DNA of 64,000 bases, from contig DLMH01000108.1 in the NCBI GenBank assembly GCA_002478115.1, positions 35,027-99,026 of the forward strand, read 5' to 3'. The position numbers and the translations under genes are program-made. The stretch's first letter is position 1. Each line of letters starts with the position of its first letter. The notes below the pieces were generated by a model, which did not search any database, had not been told where the DNA came from, and was given only the letters and a program-made list of their open reading frames with translations. Of the stretch, positions 54,001 through 63,260 are shown piece after piece. The DNA is from Candidatus Acidiferrum typicum. Its GTDB lineage: Bacteria > Acidobacteriota > Terriglobia > Acidiferrales > UBA7541.

Positions 54001-57000
54001 TCAAAATGCCAACCTCAGCGAGAGTTGCAGTGACCGAGGACCGCCTTCCTGAAAGATGGGATTAAGCCCACCAAGCCCCGTGTTGAGCGTCTCCCGCGAC
54101 AGCAGTTCAGATGGACCGCCCGACAGGTAGCCGCCGGGGTTCGTAAAGTTGGGGTGATTGAACAGATTGAATGCGTCAGCTCGAAACTGAACCTTAAGGC
54201 GCTCCGTGATCGAAAACTTCCGCCCCATGGAAAGATCGACTTGTGTAAGGCCGAAGCCGGGGATTGCATTTCGGCCGAGCGTTCCCTGGCGATTCTCGGC
54301 CACAGGAGTGGTTGCGTCGAATGCGGTCGGATTCAATCCCATTCCCCCTGGGCACATTTGCCCCACCTCAAGGGCTCCATTCCCGCCTTGGGAAACGGGT
54401 CCAAAAACCTGCGCGCATTGCGCGCCGTATACATAAACAGGCTGGCTGGGCACACGATCGGGACGAATATAGCTGGCACCCAACGACGACGGCGCCGATA
54501 CCGTGGGATTGATTGGAAATCCAGTTCTCGCGACGATAACCGTGTCGAGCGACCAATCTTTTGTCACCTGGGCTAGCGCCTCGGACTTTCCAGCGGAAGG
54601 AAGGACAAACGTCAGGGCACCGGAAAAACTATGTCGCACGTCGAAATCCGAGGATGCATAGTCATTTGCCGCCGAGATCACTGTATTTGAAAGGCCGGCG
54701 ATAACATCATTGGAAGCGTTATCTAGCGAATGCGAATAGGTGTAGTTCAGGAGTGCTTGAACCCAAGTGGCTAGGGGCCTGCGATACTGGAACTGGAACG
54801 CATTGTAGTTGGACCTGGCACCGTTTCCCGTCAGTTCAAAAGCCCCTTGGAAATTGGCGTTTGGTTGATAGAGGGCTTCTTGCCGCAGCAAATCGCGCCC
54901 CGCCTGTCCTACATAGGTAGCAGAGATGGCTTGGTGGCCTCCGAACGACTTTTCCAAGGCGACGTTCCATTGGTAGGAACGGGGTAGTTTCAGATTTGGG
55001 TCAAACCCGTCGACAAGATTGGAAGGATACGGAGGCATTGCGGAAATTGTTGGCACAAAGGAACTGATATTAGGCACTGGAATAGGTTGGAAAAAGTAAG
55101 GTCCCCCGACCACGTCGTTCGGAAAATCGGTAGCAAGATTTGCAGATGCACCGACACCGAGATCATAAAACACACCTGCCCCGGCCCTTAGCACCATGCT
55201 GCCCGCTTGATCCAGGCTATAGGCTATCCCGAGACGCGGCGCAAAATTTCCGTATGTCGTGCGCCACAGCGAAGTTCGGGCGGGCGCCAACGTGATGGCC
55301 GAAGGATTGTTGACATTTAACCAGGATGCCAGCGTTGTTGAACCCAGACCTTCAGGCGCGGGACTGAGTTCCCACCGGACTCCGTATGTCAGCACAAGTC
55401 TTCGCGAGGCTTTCCAATTATCCTGAGCATAAAGCGACGTGGATTGTGAAAGTATCCGCGCAGGAAGCACCGTTTGGGGTTCAAACAAAAGCACCTGCCC
55501 CGTCGAGATGAGATTCTGTACACTACTAGCTACGTAAACGAATTGATTTTTGAAAGGGACGTTATTGAGAAAGATGGCTCGATAGTCGCCTCCGAACTTC
55601 AATTGATGTGAACCGAGAGTGAAACTGAGATCATCCAGAAAATTTAGTTGTTTGGTTCGATTATTTGCGTCCGTCCCTAGGTAATAGTCTTGGGTTCCAT
55701 CCAACGGAAGGAAGAACGCCGTGGTTTGCCCGCGGGGAAGCGAGCCGATGAGTACGCTCGGATCCGGTGGATTGCCACCTCCAAAAGAATTGAGAGCGTA
55801 AGAGATACCTGCCCGTTGCGTAGAATAATTTCCGCGCAATGCGTTGAATAATCGGCTGCTCAGACTCATGTTCACACCCACAGTGACAGTCTGCGTGTTC
55901 GCAATGGTTGTATCCATATCAGAAAGGCTATAAGTACGGCTTGCGAGTTGCGATGGAGCATCGTTGTAGCGCCCGAAAACCGAAAAGCGCCCGTTGAACG
56001 TGTGATCGATGCGCAAGCTTCCCGCATCAAGCGTCGCCTTGTTGGCGAATGACCCCGTAAACTGGCCCGTACAGGTGGCTGACGATACAGCCCCATTGGG
56101 TTTCGGATAAGCTTCGAGAAACGGGGCGATCGCTGAGGATGGCGTGCAAGACGGCACAGCGGAATTAAGGTACGGGACTTGAATTTCCATCGTCGAAGGA
56201 ACGTCCAATCGCGCGCCCTCATAGGAAGCGAAGAAGAACGTCTTGTCTTTCCAGATTGGCCCGCCGACCACCCCTCCAAAATCGTTGTGATGTTCGGGCG
56301 CCTTTGGAATCTGGGGAATGGCGTTATCATTAAACCAGTTGTTCGCATCCATGGCTGTATTGCGAAAATAGTCGAAGATTGTTCCGTGAAATTCGTTCGT
56401 TCCCGAGCGCGTGGTAAGAATCACTTGTCCACCTGGAGATCGCCCAAACTCCGGGGCAAACGATGAAGTCTCAATTCGGAACTCTTGCAGCGCATCCACG
56501 GACACCAGACTGCTTGTGCCTCCGAGTGCGCTGAACGCTTGTGCCGTTCCTGTTCCTGACTGTCCCACCGCACCCGTCGAAGAAGTGCCGAAATTGGCCG
56601 ATACACCGTCGACCGAAAAACTATTTGCATCAGTTCTCTGCCCCGCAATGCTGAATTGTCCGTACTGGAAGCTGCTGGAAATTGGGGCGATCACAACTCC
56701 CGGCGTCAATTGCAGCAGCGTATTGAAACTGCGGCCGTTGAGGGGCAAGCTCTCCACGAAATTGCGGTCGATTACCGTGCCTACTGAAGCGTTTTCCGTG
56801 TTGATGATCGGCGCGCCACCTTCTACGGTCACTATCTCGGAGGCAGCTCCTATCGGTAACGTAAAGTTGATTGCAAGCGCGTCCTCAACATGAATGACGA
56901 TGTCCGGTTTGATGATCGTCTTAAATCCGCTGTTTGAAACCTGAATGCGGTATGTTCCGGGAGAAATATTGGGCACCACGTAATAGCCTTCGCTGTTCGC

Positions 57001-57207
57001 CTTGCCCGGATATTGAACTCCCGTGGCATTATTGATGATCAACACGTCAGCGCCGACAATTACGCCTCCCGAAGGATCGAGGACGATTCCGCTGACCGTC
57101 CCATTCGGTGATTGCGCTACGCTCAAACTAACGGCAAGAAGTAGATAAACCAAAAGCCCCACGCCCCGGTTCACTCGCACGAAAACCCTCCTAGCGCGTG
57201 ATGACAC
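54001..57207 (-). CDS. TonB-dependent receptor with carboxypeptidase-regulatory domain
   Basis: A 1068-residue outer-membrane receptor of the Oar-like type abundant in Acidobacteriota. It has a signal peptide (LLVYLLLAVSLSVAQ), a CarboxypepD_reg domain at about 35-120 (GIVLDPSGGVIVGADVLI, GYYVVPNISPGTYRIQV), a plug at 130-260 and a beta-barrel ending in LSLRLAF with the C-terminal Phe needed for BAM insertion. Next to the isopeptidase it probably imports the lasso peptide or senses it and signals to the anti-sigma factor encoded behind it. Confidence 0.9.
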   Translation of the reverse strand: MSSRARRVFVRVNRGVGLLVYLLLAVSLSVAQSPNGTVSGIVLDPSGGVIVGADVLIINNATGVQYPGKANSEGYYVVPNISPGTYRIQVSNSGFKTIIKPDIVIHVEDALAINFTLPIGAASEIVTVEGGAPIINTENASVGTVIDRNFVESLPLNGRSFNTLLQLTPGVVIAPISSSFQYGQFSIAGQRTDANSFSVDGVSANFGTSSTGAVGQSGTGTAQAFSALGGTSSLVSVDALQEFRIETSSFAPEFGRSPGGQVILTTRSGTNEFHGTIFDYFRNTAMDANNWFNDNAIPQIPKAPEHHNDFGGVVGGPIWKDKTFFFASYEGARLDVPSTMEIQVPYLNSAVPSCTPSSAIAPFLEAYPKPNGAVSSATCTGQFTGSFANKATLDAGSLRIDHTFNGRFSVFGRYNDAPSQLASRTYSLSDMDTTIANTQTVTVGVNMSLSSRLFNALRGNYSTQRAGISYALNSFGGGNPPDPSVLIGSLPRGQTTAFFLPLDGTQDYYLGTDANNRTKQLNFLDDLSFTLGSHQLKFGGDYRAIFLNNVPFKNQFVYVASSVQNLISTGQVLLFEPQTVLPARILSQSTSLYAQDNWKASRRLVLTYGVRWELSPAPEGLGSTTLASWLNVNNPSAITLAPARTSLWRTTYGNFAPRLGIAYSLDQAGSMVLRAGAGVFYDLGVGASANLATDFPNDVVGGPYFFQPIPVPNISSFVPTISAMPPYPSNLVDGFDPNLKLPRSYQWNVALEKSFGGHQAISATYVGQAGRDLLRQEALYQPNANFQGAFELTGNGARSNYNAFQFQYRRPLATWVQALLNYTYSHSLDNASNDVIAGLSNTVISAANDYASSDFDVRHSFSGALTFVLPSAGKSEALAQVTKDWSLDTVIVARTGFPINPTVSAPSSLGASYIRPDRVPSQPVYVYGAQCAQVFGPVSQGGNGALEVGQMCPGGMGLNPTAFDATTPVAENRQGTLGRNAIPGFGLTQVDLSMGRKFSITERLKVQFRADAFNLFNHPNFTNPGGYLSGGPSELLSRETLNTGLGGLNPIFQEGGPRSLQLSLRLAF

Positions 57208-57302
57208 GCTCTTGTTGGGGTTTGCAGGCGAAAAGCGATTTCTGTGCCGCTTACTGCATCTCGATGGAAGGGCTTCTGCAAGGCTGGCCGGAGCGTTCTC
57301 GC

Positions 57303-58628
57303 TCAGGGATGGTTGGGATTGACCTTAAGATAAGCAAAGAGGAAGGGCTTACCGCTTGGCTTGTGGCTGCCGCCGTTCGGTTCCACGGTCACGAAAACCG
57401 CCTCGATCTCGTCGAGTTTCTGCGGATCGTCGAACTTCAGGATCCAACGTTTCTTGGAGACATTATCCTCATAAAAAACACCCAGGTTCAAAGCCTGTTC
57501 TCTGTCGGTCCCGCGCTGGCCCCAAGCCTGGAACGTGCTTGGGTTCTTCAAACCCGGCTGCCGGTCGAGATCGTAAGCATAGAAAATCAGTGACTTCCCT
57601 TTCGTGAAGAAAACGCGCCCATAAGATTTCTGGGTTGCTCCGTTTTTTCCAACGTCACGGACCTCGGCGATGTAGAGGTCCCGCGCCCCCATCAATTCTC
57701 GAATGTCGCGGTCGTGGTTCAGAAGCTCTTGCTGTTCGGCAAGTTTAGCCTGCTGTTGCTCGATGGTTCCTTCCCGGCTTTCGAGCCGGCGCGTCTGAGC
57801 CGCGACGGTTTCGTCACGCTCGTGTAATTGCTGTGTTAGCTCTCCAAGCCTTGCCTCAAGCGTTGCTGCACGGGATGACTCCTCAGAACGTGTTTTTTCC
57901 TCAGCATCAAGCTTCCTTTGCAAGTCCGCGAGGCGAGCGTTCGCGCTTGCCGCTTCTTCCGCGAGACGGCTCTCCTGTTCGTTTTGTGCCGAAGCGGAAT
58001 GCTCAACGCGTTTGCTCTCTGCAGCTTTCAGCCGTTCGACCTGCTGCCTCAGATCGTCAATCGCTTTGTCGCGCGAGGCAAGCTGTCCTCGTAGAGTTTC
58101 TCGCTCGTGACTGAGATCGCTCAGTTGCTCCTCGAGTGAATTACTTCCCTTCTCCTGAGTTGCTGGCACATTCGTCGCGACTTCTACGCCTCTTCGGATG
58201 CCCACGCGGTACGCTGAAATCGCGAGCGCTAGGAACAGCAAAACAGCAGCAGCGTAAGACATCCACATCTGTCGCCAGTCGAACCGGGAGGGAAAATAGC
58301 CGCGGTGATGGGACGGCTCCGAACCTTCGATTACATCTTTTTGGGTCTGTCGGGAACCGGCCTGACTGTCCTCTCTGGACAAGCGCTCAAACAGCTCCGC
58401 CTCCGCCTTGTCCTGAGACCAGGACTTATCCGGCTCCGGCTCATTCTGAGGGAGTCCGGCAGCGATAGCCGGGACCGCCGCTTTAACCGTTTCCTGGAGC
58501 TGCTTTAGAACCTCGCGGCAGGCGGCACACCCCAACAGGTGCTCGTCGAGCTTGCGACGCTCTTCCTTGGTCAATTCACCAGCGGTCGAAGCCGCGCATA
58601 GTTCGAGAAACTCTTCATGCGGACTCAT
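57303..58628 (-). CDS. membrane anti-sigma factor with coiled coil
   Basis: A 441-residue protein. The N-terminal zinc anti-sigma motif is HLLGCAAC (His-x3-Cys-x2-Cys) near residue 35. A transmembrane helix (YAAAVLLFLALAISAYRV) follows near 150. A long periplasmic coiled coil at about 180-310 is rich in Glu/Arg/Gln heptads, and an RskA-like C-terminal domain ends the protein. ATG 58628 is preferred to the longer frame. It is 51 bases after the sigma factor gene, so the two form an operon; the coiled coil is unusually long. Confidence 0.85.
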   Translation of the reverse strand: MSPHEEFLELCAASTAGELTKEERRKLDEHLLGCAACREVLKQLQETVKAAVPAIAAGLPQNEPEPDKSWSQDKAEAELFERLSREDSQAGSRQTQKDVIEGSEPSHHRGYFPSRFDWRQMWMSYAAAVLLFLALAISAYRVGIRRGVEVATNVPATQEKGSNSLEEQLSDLSHERETLRGQLASRDKAIDDLRQQVERLKAAESKRVEHSASAQNEQESRLAEEAASANARLADLQRKLDAEEKTRSEESSRAATLEARLGELTQQLHERDETVAAQTRRLESREGTIEQQQAKLAEQQELLNHDRDIRELMGARDLYIAEVRDVGKNGATQKSYGRVFFTKGKSLIFYAYDLDRQPGLKNPSTFQAWGQRGTDREQALNLGVFYEDNVSKKRWILKFDDPQKLDEIEAVFVTVEPNGGSHKPSGKPFLFAYLKVNPNHP

Positions 58629-58679
58629 ACGACACCGCACCTTGGCTTCCTAGTGACGCCTCCATCTTTACCACATTGT

Positions 58680-59354
58680 TTAACGATAGCGCAATTCACT
58701 GGCGAAGATATGCTTTCTCAAGCGGTCGAGACCCCGGTAGAAATGGTGGCGCACGCTCACTACCGTCTGATTCTTCATCTGACTAATCTCGTCAAAGGTA
58801 TAGCCTTCATAGAAATGCAGGCGGAAGGTCTCCCACTGTTCCTCGGTCAAGCACTCGACCAATTCCCGCCAGCGGGCCCTCCCGAAGAGCCCCTCGCCCG
58901 ACCGGTCGTATCCGGCTATCGGAGGTGCCGCGATGTCGCTGGCTTCCAGTTCGTCAAATTCGGTCGACCCATAGTGTGGGCGGGTACTCAAGTGAGCTCT
59001 GCGGTGGAGCGCTTCATAGTAACTCGTCTGCACGATCCAGCCGCGGGCAGGCCCTCTCGAAGCATCGTACAGGTGGGCCTTCCTAAAGAGGTGCAGGAAG
59101 AGTTCCTGTACAAAGTCCTCGGCTTCGGCGGGATCCCGGAGGATTCTCTTTCCAATGCTGTGGACCAGACGGGCATAGCGGCGGAACAGAATGCCCAGCG
59201 CCTCTGTATCGTCGGTACACATCTGGGCAATAAGGTTTTCGTCGGAGGGTTCTTCGTTCGGTGCAACCGTGTCCCTGTATAAAGGATCGGTTGCCCCTCG
59301 GTCCTTGCGAAGCGGAAGGGCCGGAAAGCGGGCTGCGGGAAAGGAGCTTGACAT
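58680..59354 (-). CDS. ECF-type RNA polymerase sigma factor
   Basis: A 224-residue sigma-70 family factor. Region 2 (ALGILFRRYARLVHSIGKRI, AEDFVQELFLHLFRKA) and region 4 (LTEEQWETFRLHFYEGYTF, then VVSVRHHFYRGLDRLRKHI) are clear. About 40 residues precede region 2. Held by the membrane anti-sigma factor encoded next, it likely drives the receptor and isopeptidase genes when the peptide is sensed; this follows from gene order only. Confidence 0.9.
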   Translation of the reverse strand: MSSSFPAARFPALPLRKDRGATDPLYRDTVAPNEEPSDENLIAQMCTDDTEALGILFRRYARLVHSIGKRILRDPAEAEDFVQELFLHLFRKAHLYDASRGPARGWIVQTSYYEALHRRAHLSTRPHYGSTEFDELEASDIAAPPIAGYDRSGEGLFGRARWRELVECLTEEQWETFRLHFYEGYTFDEISQMKNQTVVSVRHHFYRGLDRLRKHIFASELRYR

Positions 59355-59492
59355 GTTTACACCCGGACCGCAAAGCGCATGACGAATTCAATGCCCCTAT
59401 CAGACTCTAGTTTATACACGATTCCTACAAACATTCTCGTGCAACACATAGACCCACAATACAACAAGCGCTTGCTGTTTTGTACTTACTTT

Positions 59493-59645
59493 TTAGCGGC
59501 TATTCTTGGGCTTGGGAGGGCGACCACCCCTGCGGTTCTTTCGCTTAGCTTGCAGCGCTTTGTAGTATCTGCGCCCGCGCTTCGCGGTCACCCTCCCGCC
59601 TTTCCGCCCAAGCTCGACGGCGGCGGGATCCTTCTTCTTTGCCAA
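59493..59645 (-). CDS. small basic protein with AT-hook-like tail
   Basis: A 50-residue Lys/Arg-rich protein. It starts at TTG 59645 with KKKDPAAVELGRKGGRVTAK and ends RRGGRPPKPKNSR. The RGGRPPK element is an AT-hook core, and the DPAAVELGRKGG start recalls small histone-like proteins that bacteria encode widely. A GAGA four bases before the start is a weak ribosome site. DNA-binding is inferred from composition. Missed by ATG-only calling. Confidence 0.55.
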   Translation of the reverse strand: MAKKKDPAAVELGRKGGRVTAKRGRRYYKALQAKRKNRRGGRPPKPKNSR

Positions 59646-59764
59646 ATTCTCAGTACAAACTTTACCTGCTTATTATGCACGAATTCGCAGTGCGACAGCG
59701 GACTGTCGCCTGAGGCGCAAGAGCTTTTCGCATCAGACAACAATCTGCACCACCCGGACGTGCC

Positions 59765-60088
59765 CTACGGTTCTATGACGTCTCGAATTAATCGATACAC
59801 GCGGCGCAGTTTTTCTTCATTGCACGCATCTATCGCAGTATCAATTCTCCTTCGCAGAGACCGCGCATCAGAATCTTCTCCCTCTAGTAGCACGAAGTCA
59901 CCGACCGGCACGTTCAGGGCCTTAGCAAGGGCCATGATCGTGTCCAGAGTGGGACTGCTGCGTCCGTTCTCCAAGGCACTCAAATACTTCGCATCTCCCC
60001 GAGTCCGCTCAGCAACTTGCTCCTGAGTAAGTCTTGCTGCTTCTCGAATCGATTTCAGTCTGCGGCCAAATGCTTTCGCGTAATTCAC
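59765..60088 (-). CDS. XRE-family transcriptional regulator
   Basis: A 107-residue protein with an XRE helix-turn-helix (RLTQEQVAERTRGDAKYLSALENG) and a short C-terminal helix pair. It is divergent from the PAS-GAF sensor gene. Direct TTGATA/TATAAC-like repeats upstream (60155-60180) could be its operator. Confidence 0.85.
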   Translation of the reverse strand: MNYAKAFGRRLKSIREAARLTQEQVAERTRGDAKYLSALENGRSSPTLDTIMALAKALNVPVGDFVLLEGEDSDARSLRRRIDTAIDACNEEKLRRVYRLIRDVIEP

Positions 60089-60364
60089 GGCACTCTCCCG
60101 CCAAAAACGCTAGCGAGAGCTATTCCAGTTGAACACTAGCAACAACACGAATACATTGATACTTATATTGATATAACTAGAGTTATGGGTTGCGTCACAG
60201 CCAAGGTGTCCATGAGCGGGGTATAGGACCATGGAAAGTTCGAGATCTGATGCGGGAAACCCTCTCGTCTTGACTCCGTGGAACGGCGGCGGGTAGCATG
60301 GCTACCAAACGGTGAAGAGACCAGAGAGGAACCGCGAACGGTTCGCGACGTATGTTCGTTTCCC

Positions 60365-61972
60365 ATGCCGATGGCTCCCTTCCTTCCGAAGTCGCGCTTG
60401 CCAACTGAACCGCCTCCCCGGTGGTTCTGGATCGGTTCGCTGTCTCTTCTGCTCCTCGGGATTGTTTTCTTCACCTTGTCTCTTGTCGTAGGCAACCGGC
60501 AATCACGGCTGTTTCTCGCCGTCATTCCGATCATACTGGTCTGCGCTCTTGCGCTGCACGCCTATTATCTGCTTCATGCCGGCAGGGAACGCCATGCTGT
60601 CGCCGATGCGTTTTACGTGACAGACAGAGAGTTCGCGTCCATTTTCGAACATGCCCTCGACGGCATCCTGATTCTCGACAACCAGCCGGCCTGCCTCAAT
60701 GCCAACCCCGCGGCCCTCCGCATCTTGGGTGTGCCCCGCGAGGAGCTTCTCGGAACTTCCTTCTCGCGTTTTTTCACCGACGAACCGGAATTCGCCCGTG
60801 CCTGGAATCTGCTGTTAGAGGGGAAGAAGCAGCGCGGGAATGCCGAACTCGTTCGCGGCGACAATAAAATTGTTTCCGTCGACTACGCTATCGCCGCCAA
60901 TTATGTTCCTGGCCGCCACGTGGCGATCTTGTGTGACACGACCGAACGCCGCATGGCCGAGGCCTCGCTGCGGCAGAGCCAAGAACTCCTCCAAGAGGTG
61001 ACCGATCATGTCCAAGAAGTGGTTTGGATGCTGAGAGCGGACACGAAGGAAGTCATCTACGTCAGCAATGCCTACGAGACCATCACCGGGCACTCCCTCG
61101 CCGAGATCCGCGAGAACCCTTCTTCCTACAAAGACTTGGTCCACCCTGAGGACCGCGCCCGCTTCCTCGCGAAGCTCGAGGAGGCCCGCACCACCGGAAA
61201 GTTCGACGAAGAGTTCCGCATCGTACGGCCGGACGGAGCTTCACGCTGGATCTGGAGTAAGGGCACGCAGGCCGGTGACGCCGATGAGGTCCCTCCACGG
61301 CTTGTCGGCATCGCGCAGGATATCACTTCACGGAAACATGCCGAGCAAGAGATCGCGAAGCATTTAGCGGAAGCCGAAGCCGCAAGAGCGGAAGCCGAAG
61401 CGCTCCGCAAAGCTACGCTGACCTTGACCCAAAACCTGAAGATGGATGCTCTCCTTGACACCCTGTTGCAAACACTCCATAAAATCGTCCCGTACGATTC
61501 GGCCAGCGTGCTACTAACGGACACAGATCGTTCATTTCTCGTCGCGAGACAAATGCCGCGAGAGACCACCCGAAAAAATGTGGTAACACTGGAAGTGAGT
61601 GATTATCGCTTCTTGCAGAAGGTTCTCTTCACACGCGATAGTGTCCTTGTCGAGAACACTCGCAACGAATCTGAATGGCGGGATAGCCCTGCCTTTGGAG
61701 CTGCACGCTCCTGGATTTGCATTCCGCTGGTCGTGTCCGAAAATCTCGTCGGATTGCTTTCCGTCAGCAGCAAAGAATCGGGACAATTCACTCGCGAGCA
61801 TTTGAGACTCGCCAAGTCCCTAGCACTCTCGGCAGCCGTCGCCATTCAAAATGCGCGCCTCTATGAACGCGCCGAAATCTACGCCTCCGAACTGGAGCTA
61901 CAAGTGAAGCTCCTGAAAGAAACCCAGGCGGCACTTGAACAAACGCAAAGCCGCTCCCGCGGTACGGGATAG
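60365..61972 (+). CDS. PAS-PAS-GAF membrane sensor lacking kinase domain
   Basis: A 535-residue sensor: two transmembrane helices (WFWIGSLSLLLLGIVFFTL and the LFLAVIPIILVCALALHAYY region), two PAS domains (FASIFEHALDGILILD; EVTDHVQEVVWML to DITSRKHAEQ), a helical linker and a GAF domain (MDALLDTLLQTLHKIVPYD). It ends at a coiled coil, LLKETQAALEQTQ, that in full-length relatives leads into HisKA and HATPase domains. A stop follows after SRSRGTG and no kinase part is found downstream. Either a truncated histidine kinase or a partner-dependent sensor. ATG 60365 is the most plausible start; no clear Shine-Dalgarno. Confidence 0.8.
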   Translation: MPMAPFLPKSRLPTEPPPRWFWIGSLSLLLLGIVFFTLSLVVGNRQSRLFLAVIPIILVCALALHAYYLLHAGRERHAVADAFYVTDREFASIFEHALDGILILDNQPACLNANPAALRILGVPREELLGTSFSRFFTDEPEFARAWNLLLEGKKQRGNAELVRGDNKIVSVDYAIAANYVPGRHVAILCDTTERRMAEASLRQSQELLQEVTDHVQEVVWMLRADTKEVIYVSNAYETITGHSLAEIRENPSSYKDLVHPEDRARFLAKLEEARTTGKFDEEFRIVRPDGASRWIWSKGTQAGDADEVPPRLVGIAQDITSRKHAEQEIAKHLAEAEAARAEAEALRKATLTLTQNLKMDALLDTLLQTLHKIVPYDSASVLLTDTDRSFLVARQMPRETTRKNVVTLEVSDYRFLQKVLFTRDSVLVENTRNESEWRDSPAFGAARSWICIPLVVSENLVGLLSVSSKESGQFTREHLRLAKSLALSAAVAIQNARLYERAEIYASELELQVKLLKETQAALEQTQSRSRGTG

Positions 61973-62081
61973 CAGGGTTTGCAGTACCGGCTCGAAACTC
62001 CCAGACCAAGTCCACCCTTCCCACAATCCCGTTTGTAGACCGGAGTAAACGCTTGTCGGAAACGGCTGCCTAGCGATGCTC

Positions 62082-63260
62082 TTAGATGGTCGCGCAGGCT
62101 TCCGACGTATCCATATTGATGCCGCCTTCACCGATCGCACCTATGATTGACACAATTTGGTCATCTCGCCTCGGAGTAGCGACGGTCGCGAGTCCTAGTG
62201 TCCTCCGCTGCTGACGAGCCCAATTGAACATAGCTTCTACAGCAAAGACAAACGACTGCAGTTCCCCCGTGTTCAAAGGTCTGGTTGTCTGCGAAGTCTT
62301 GTCCTTAACCAAGCAACGGCCTTCGTGAGCTGCTTTGTTACGAAAGCCATAGAGCTTCTGAAGCAATTCTGCCCAATTGGATTGCATATTGGGGACGCCG
62401 TAACTCGTGGGATCATCCAACCCGAATGCTTTTGAGACTTGCAGCAATTTGGTGTGGAAACGGTCCCGGTGTTTGCGCTTCAAATCTAGATAATCAGTCG
62501 TAGCGGCTGCAGTGGGTCTTATCGCAGCAACGTCGTCCAGCAGGTTTGTAAGTTCAATTTCTGCCGAAATACCCAGCTCAATGACGGATCGGACAGGGTC
62601 ACCGGATACAAAGCTGGAGAGCCCGTCACAGAAAATAGATTCGGCGGGTGGCACAGGGATCTGCGCCTCTACGCAAGAGCGAACTTGATGCCAAGAGTCT
62701 AGTTTCAAAGCACGTACCTGAACCGTTTGTCCATATCCGGCATAATTCATTTGTGCAACAGCGGGTGGTTCAACTCGAAAGGCAGACCCTCTGTATGCAG
62801 CCGCTATTCCAGCCGTTCCAGTGCCGATCCAATACTGCCTGCTTAGCACTCTGATCCACTGCAATGCCTCGCGAACAATTGGGAAAACGTCAGCATGTTT
62901 GATCGGATACCGAGGAGCCGTTCGAAGCACAAGAGTTCGAAAATTTGTTGAGAACAAGTCAGGCGCTTCATTGCCCGCCGAAACTGGCTCCGTTGGCGAT
63001 ACCTGCAGACTGATTGGCTTTAGCAGATGCACGTGGATCTCGTCTCTTTGGATCGATAGCGCAGGCCATTCCGCGTCGTCGAATATGTTGATGGGGTATG
63101 GGAGCAAGAACTCAAATAACTGGCCTTCATCCTGCATCGGCCGGATAGGCGATCGCGGAGGGGTTGTGATCCGTGGGAGGCCATTCCAGAATGCCTTGCG
63201 ATGGGGATCGTCTCCCCTCGCAATCCTCAGAAATTCTTCTCGCGTCAGTTCTGCAGTCAT
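62082..63260 (-). CDS. large protein with C-terminal HEPN motif
   Basis: A 392-residue protein. The C-terminal region contains LYGFRNKAAHEGR, the HEPN signature with Arg307 and His312 separated by four residues. The N-terminal 250 residues are not recognised. HEPN proteins with this RNxxxH layout are often RNases in stress or defence settings, but a non-catalytic role is possible. It stands alone; the nearest neighbour is the truncated sensor. Confidence 0.6.
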   Translation of the reverse strand: MTAELTREEFLRIARGDDPHRKAFWNGLPRITTPPRSPIRPMQDEGQLFEFLLPYPINIFDDAEWPALSIQRDEIHVHLLKPISLQVSPTEPVSAGNEAPDLFSTNFRTLVLRTAPRYPIKHADVFPIVREALQWIRVLSRQYWIGTGTAGIAAAYRGSAFRVEPPAVAQMNYAGYGQTVQVRALKLDSWHQVRSCVEAQIPVPPAESIFCDGLSSFVSGDPVRSVIELGISAEIELTNLLDDVAAIRPTAAATTDYLDLKRKHRDRFHTKLLQVSKAFGLDDPTSYGVPNMQSNWAELLQKLYGFRNKAAHEGRCLVKDKTSQTTRPLNTGELQSFVFAVEAMFNWARQQRRTLGLATVATPRRDDQIVSIIGAIGEGGINMDTSEACATI

